DNA from: Acidiferrimicrobium sp. IK
GTDB lineage: Bacteria > Actinomycetota > Acidimicrobiia > Acidimicrobiales > Palsa-688
Direction of reading: 5' to 3'
Length of the DNA stretch: 64,000 bases
NCBI RefSeq assembly: GCF_025499425.1
Contig: NZ_JAIMCB010000008.1
Span: 62,001 to 126,000 of the forward strand
Below the pieces are notes generated by a model. That model was given only the letters and a program-made list of their open reading frames with translations. It made no database searches and was not told the origin of the DNA. The translations under genes and the position numbers were made by a program. Positions 61,843-64,000 of the stretch are shown in pieces. Position 1 is the stretch's first letter. Each line of letters starts with the position of its first letter.

Positions 61843-62266
61843 GCGAGAAGTGGAAGGTGAGCGGGCCGATGGTCACCGCGTCGGCGGGATCGGTGGCCTG
61901 CCAGTCGAGGACCTCTGCGCCGGACGCGGCGTCGTTGATCCGCGCCGCCGCGACCTGCCGCAGGCTGGGCGGGGCGTACACCGGGACCCCGGTCCGCCCG
62001 AGGAACCACCGGCAGGCCACCACGAAGTGCTCGAGGTCGCTCCAGTGATCGGGATGCTGGTGGCTGAGCACCACCGCGTCGAGCTGCTCGAGGGGGACGT
62101 GGCGCTGCAGGTTGGACAGGGTGCCCGGCCCGGCGTCGAGCCACACCGTCACCCCCTCGCAGGTCACCAGGTAGCCGCTGCCGGCACCTCCGGGCCCCGG
62201 GTAGCTGCCGTCGCAGCCGAGCACGGTGAGCGCCAGCGGACCGTCGTGGCTGGCGGCGGCGGTCAT
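61502..62266 (-). CDS. MBL-fold metal-dependent hydrolase
   Basis: The 254-residue metallo-beta-lactamase-fold protein has the metal motif S-H-Q-H-P-D-H-W near residues 68-75, a further His in H-F-V-V-A-C and F-S-R-T-D-H, D-S-G near 170, the [10 protein letters not shown] segment and a late I-T-H-I-A-P. It resembles RNase Z/cyclic-nucleotide-phosphodiesterase type MBL proteins found next to murI and rph in Actinobacteria. Substrate unknown. ATG 62266 overlaps the murI stop (ATGA). Its 3' end is the source of, or derived with, the duplicate at 60494-60781. Confidence 0.85.
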   Translation of the reverse strand: MTAAASHDGPLALTVLGCDGSYPGPGGAGSGYLVTCEGVTVWLDAGPGTLSNLQRHVPLEQLDAVVLSHQHPDHWSDLEHFVVACRWFLGRTGVPVYAPPSLRQVAAARINDAASGAEVLDWQATDPADAVTIGPLTFHFSRTDHPVPTHAVRMDAGGRSLGYSADSGPAWAMSSLGPGLDLALCEATFLSDREGTVQHLSARQAGATAREAGAARLVITHIAPGIDRVAAETEAEAAFGGPVEVATIGARYQL

Positions 62267-63072
62267 TTCGGCACCCAGCCCTGGACGTCGCGCAGTTCGG
62301 GCCCGAGCAGGCGCCGGCCCAGACGCTCGAAGGTGGCGGTGTCCCCCGACGAGATCCACGTGCGGGTGCCCTCCTTGGTTGCCCGGCGCCCCCCGCCGGT
62401 GTCAGCCAGGATGGAAGCCACCTCGAACGCGGTCTCATCCGCGGAGTCCACCAGCACCACGTCGCGCCCGACGACATCGCTGATCGTGCGGGCCAGGAAC
62501 GGGTAGTGGGTACATCCGAGCAGTAGGGTGTCCACCTCGGCGGCCCGGATCGGGGCGAGGAGCCGCTCGGCGAGGACATAGACCTGGTCGGAGCCGGTCT
62601 CGCCCCGCTCGACGAACTCGACGAAACCCGGGCACGCCGCGCAGGTCAGGTCGACGGGTCGGGCCCGCGACAGCTCAGCGGCGGCGCGCTGGTATGCGCC
62701 CGACCCGATGGTGCCGACGGTGCCGATAACGCCAACCCGGCGACTCGACGTGTTCTTCAGCGCGGCGCGCAGGCCCGGCTCGATGACCCCGACGAGAGGC
62801 ACGTCGAACTCGAAGCGCAGCAGTTCGAGGGCTGCGGCGGCCGCGGTGTTGCAGGCCACCACCACCATCTTGACGTCGTGCTCGGCGACGAGCTTGGCGG
62901 TGATCTGGCGGGCGAAGCGGGCTACCTCCTCGAGGGCCCGGGGCCCGTACGGGTACCGCCCGGTGTCGCCGATGTAGACCAGGTCCTCGCCCGGCAGGAG
63001 GTCGATCAGGGCCCGGGCCACGGTGAGGCCGCCGAACCCGCTGTCGAACATCCCGATCGGCCGGTCGTCCAT
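62263..63072 (-). CDS. murI: Glutamate racemase MurI
   Basis: MurI makes D-glutamate for peptidoglycan. The 269-residue protein has F-D-S-G-F-G-G-L-T (about 9-17), catalytic Cys74 in V-V-A-C-N-T-A-A and Cys187 in L-L-G-C-T-H-Y-P, and the D-T-G-R-Y-P-Y-G stretch. ATG 63072 is preferred over the longer GTG 63090 because TACTGT lies 7 bases upstream of it. It is the first gene of the operon leading through the MBL gene, the inserted toxin-antitoxin pair, rph and rdgB. Confidence 0.93.
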   Translation of the reverse strand: MDDRPIGMFDSGFGGLTVARALIDLLPGEDLVYIGDTGRYPYGPRALEEVARFARQITAKLVAEHDVKMVVVACNTAAAAALELLRFEFDVPLVGVIEPGLRAALKNTSSRRVGVIGTVGTIGSGAYQRAAAELSRARPVDLTCAACPGFVEFVERGETGSDQVYVLAERLLAPIRAAEVDTLLLGCTHYPFLARTISDVVGRDVVLVDSADETAFEVASILADTGGGRRATKEGTRTWISSGDTATFERLGRRLLGPELRDVQGWVPK

Positions 63073-63085
63073 GGTGCCCACAGTA
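63073..63085 (-). promoter_or_regulatory. Leaderless-type promoter of the murI operon
   Basis: TACTGT on the minus strand (63085-63080) is followed by 7 bases and ATG 63072. The remaining gap to 63361 contains no gene; it holds a GTGAC-GTGAC direct repeat at 63116-63125 and, before the permease, two TTATGG hexamers (63323-63328 and 63332-63337) and a TATAGC box. Confidence 0.45.
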
Positions 63086-63361
63086 GGCACGGGCGCCGGG
63101 ATCGGGCGTCGTCAGGTGACGTGACCTGCTGCTCACGCCGGTGGCGCCACAACCGTAGGGGTGCGCCCGCTGTGCCGCGCGGTGGGGATGCCCTCGCCAT
63201 GCTGCTCGTGACGCGCTGGCGTCGGGGGAGCTCGGCGGTGACGCGGTGCAGAGCGCGGGGGATGGTGTCCAGGTAACATCAACGGGATGTATCAGCTGGC
63301 GGCCTGCTCCTGGCGCGCACCTTATGGGTCTTATGGCGTATAGCGCTGGGTCAGGCGGTCG

Positions 63362-64000
63362 ATGACCACCGTCGCCGAATACAGGGGCTCCAGGGAGCTG
63401 CTAGTCAACCTGACGCTTCGGGAGTTGCGCTCGAAGTACAAGAGGTCGTTCCTCGGCTGGACTTGGTCGCTGGTCAACCCGCTGGTCAACACCCTCGTCT
63501 ACACCGTCGTCTTCCTCGACTTCTTTCACGCTCACGCTGTAAAGGGCAGCCCGAGCGGACTGACGATCTACTCGCTGTACCTGCTGTGCGCGATGCTGCC
63601 GTTCAACTACGTGCAGAACACGGTTATGGGCTCGATCGGCAGCCTGATCGGCAACGGCAACCTCATTAAGAAGACGTACTTTCCCCGCGCCCTGCTCCCA
63701 GCTGCGACGACCCTCTCCAACCTGGTATCCCACGGCATCGAGATGGCCCTGCTCATCGTCATCCTGCTCGCCTTCGGGCAGTGGCGGGTACTCCCGTTCC
63801 TCCCCATCGTGGTGCTGCTGATGGTCGTCAACGCAATCTTTGCCCTTGGCATGGCGCTGATGTTCAGCGTCCTCAATGTCTATTTTCGTGACATCGAGCA
63901 TTTCATGGGGATCTTCTTCCTTCTGTGGTTCTACGGCACGCCGATCATCTATCCCCTCACTCAGATCGGCCACCACCCTGCGATCATGACGATCCTCAAG
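63362..64000 (+). CDS. Polysaccharide ABC-2 type permease (Wzm/TagG/RfbA-like), cut by window edge
   Basis: The first 213 residues are visible. R-E-L-L-V-N-L-T-L-R-E-L-R-S-K-Y-K-R-S-F-L-G-W-x-W-S-L-x-N-P at about 10-40 is the conserved cytoplasmic start of Wzm/TagG permeases. Membrane segments follow near 41-60, 75-95, 125-150 and 155-175, with F-P-R-A-L-L-P and Y-F-R-D-I-E-H. It would export a lipid-linked polysaccharide together with a Wzt-type ATPase; one such ATPase is at 36711-37937, and another may lie beyond the edge. Confidence 0.88.
   Translation, partial: MTTVAEYRGSRELLVNLTLRELRSKYKRSFLGWTWSLVNPLVNTLVYTVVFLDFFHAHAVKGSPSGLTIYSLYLLCAMLPFNYVQNTVMGSIGSLIGNGNLIKKTYFPRALLPAATTLSNLVSHGIEMALLIVILLAFGQWRVLPFLPIVVLLMVVNAIFALGMALMFSVLNVYFRDIEHFMGIFFLLWFYGTPIIYPLTQIGHHPAIMTILK

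Noticed and set aside
63116-63134. GTGAC-GTGAC repeat before the permease gene as an operator
   Set aside because: The arms are short and imperfect, and no regulator gene is adjacent.
63401-63976. A 191-codon minus-strand frame at the right edge
   Set aside because: It is antisense to the ABC permease, whose conserved start motif is clear; the antisense product is a compositional shadow.

Overview
The window reads as one contiguous piece of a very GC-rich actinobacterial chromosome. GTG starts, 4-base GTGA/ATGA overlaps, an actinobacterial DUF3097 protein, DprE1/DprE2-type cell-wall genes and extracellular proteins carrying a tandem '[10 protein letters not shown]' repeat all fit Actinobacteria. 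The repeat makes me favour the Acidimicrobiia, but that lineage call is inference. The window cuts a gene at each end.

Layout. 1-9.1 kb holds housekeeping and regulatory genes: a kelch-like surface protein (partial), an alpha/beta hydrolase, a nucleotidyltransferase-like protein, a TetR regulator, BluB, tRNA-Arg, an SDR with a divergent XRE regulator, a chemoreceptor, a sigma-70 factor, tRNA-His and tRNA-Lys. 9.1-10.6 kb is a decayed accessory patch: hicB, a hicA that has lost its start codon, a DUF3987 fragment and a possible excisionase fragment. 10.6-13.6 kb is an envelope-stress-like module: a LuxR-type regulator, a PspC-histidine kinase, and a divergent PspC/DUF1707 pair. 13.6-17.4 kb holds panD, a CMD protein, a VOC protein, an aldo/keto reductase and DUF3097.

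17.4-22.8 kb is a cell-envelope sugar block. It has RmlC, then a translationally coupled set that appears to make decaprenylphosphoryl-arabinose (phosphoribosyltransferase, DprE1, DprE2, HAD phosphatase), then GDP-mannose 4,6-dehydratase. 22.8-27.0 kb and 51.7-56.0 kb encode four exported proteins (SpoIID-like, subtilisin-like, FG-GAP-like, GH25-like), each with exactly six copies of a 42-residue repeat. ClpP lies at 27.2 kb. 27.9-51.5 kb is a large surface-polysaccharide locus. It holds at least seven glycosyltransferases, a Wzt-type ABC ATPase, a dTDP-rhamnose-4-epimerase-like enzyme, small coiled-coil proteins, an FkbM and two other methyltransferases, an acyltransferase and three multi-spanning membrane proteins. 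The matching type of ABC permease starts at the right edge (63.4 kb).

56-63 kb returns to housekeeping genes: a flippase-like membrane protein, a D-threonine-aldolase-like enzyme, a VapBC pair, and the rdgB-rph-(MBL)-murI operon. A BrnT-like toxin/CopG antitoxin pair interrupts that operon and is bracketed by a duplicated 3' end of the MBL gene.

Across the window about 18 genes have a -10-like hexamer 5-10 bases before the start codon. This suggests widespread leaderless transcription alongside genes with good Shine-Dalgarno sites. The most unusual items are the six-repeat extracellular module, the toxin-antitoxin pair with its duplicated host-gene end, and the DprE1 with alanine at the benzothiazinone-target cysteine position.
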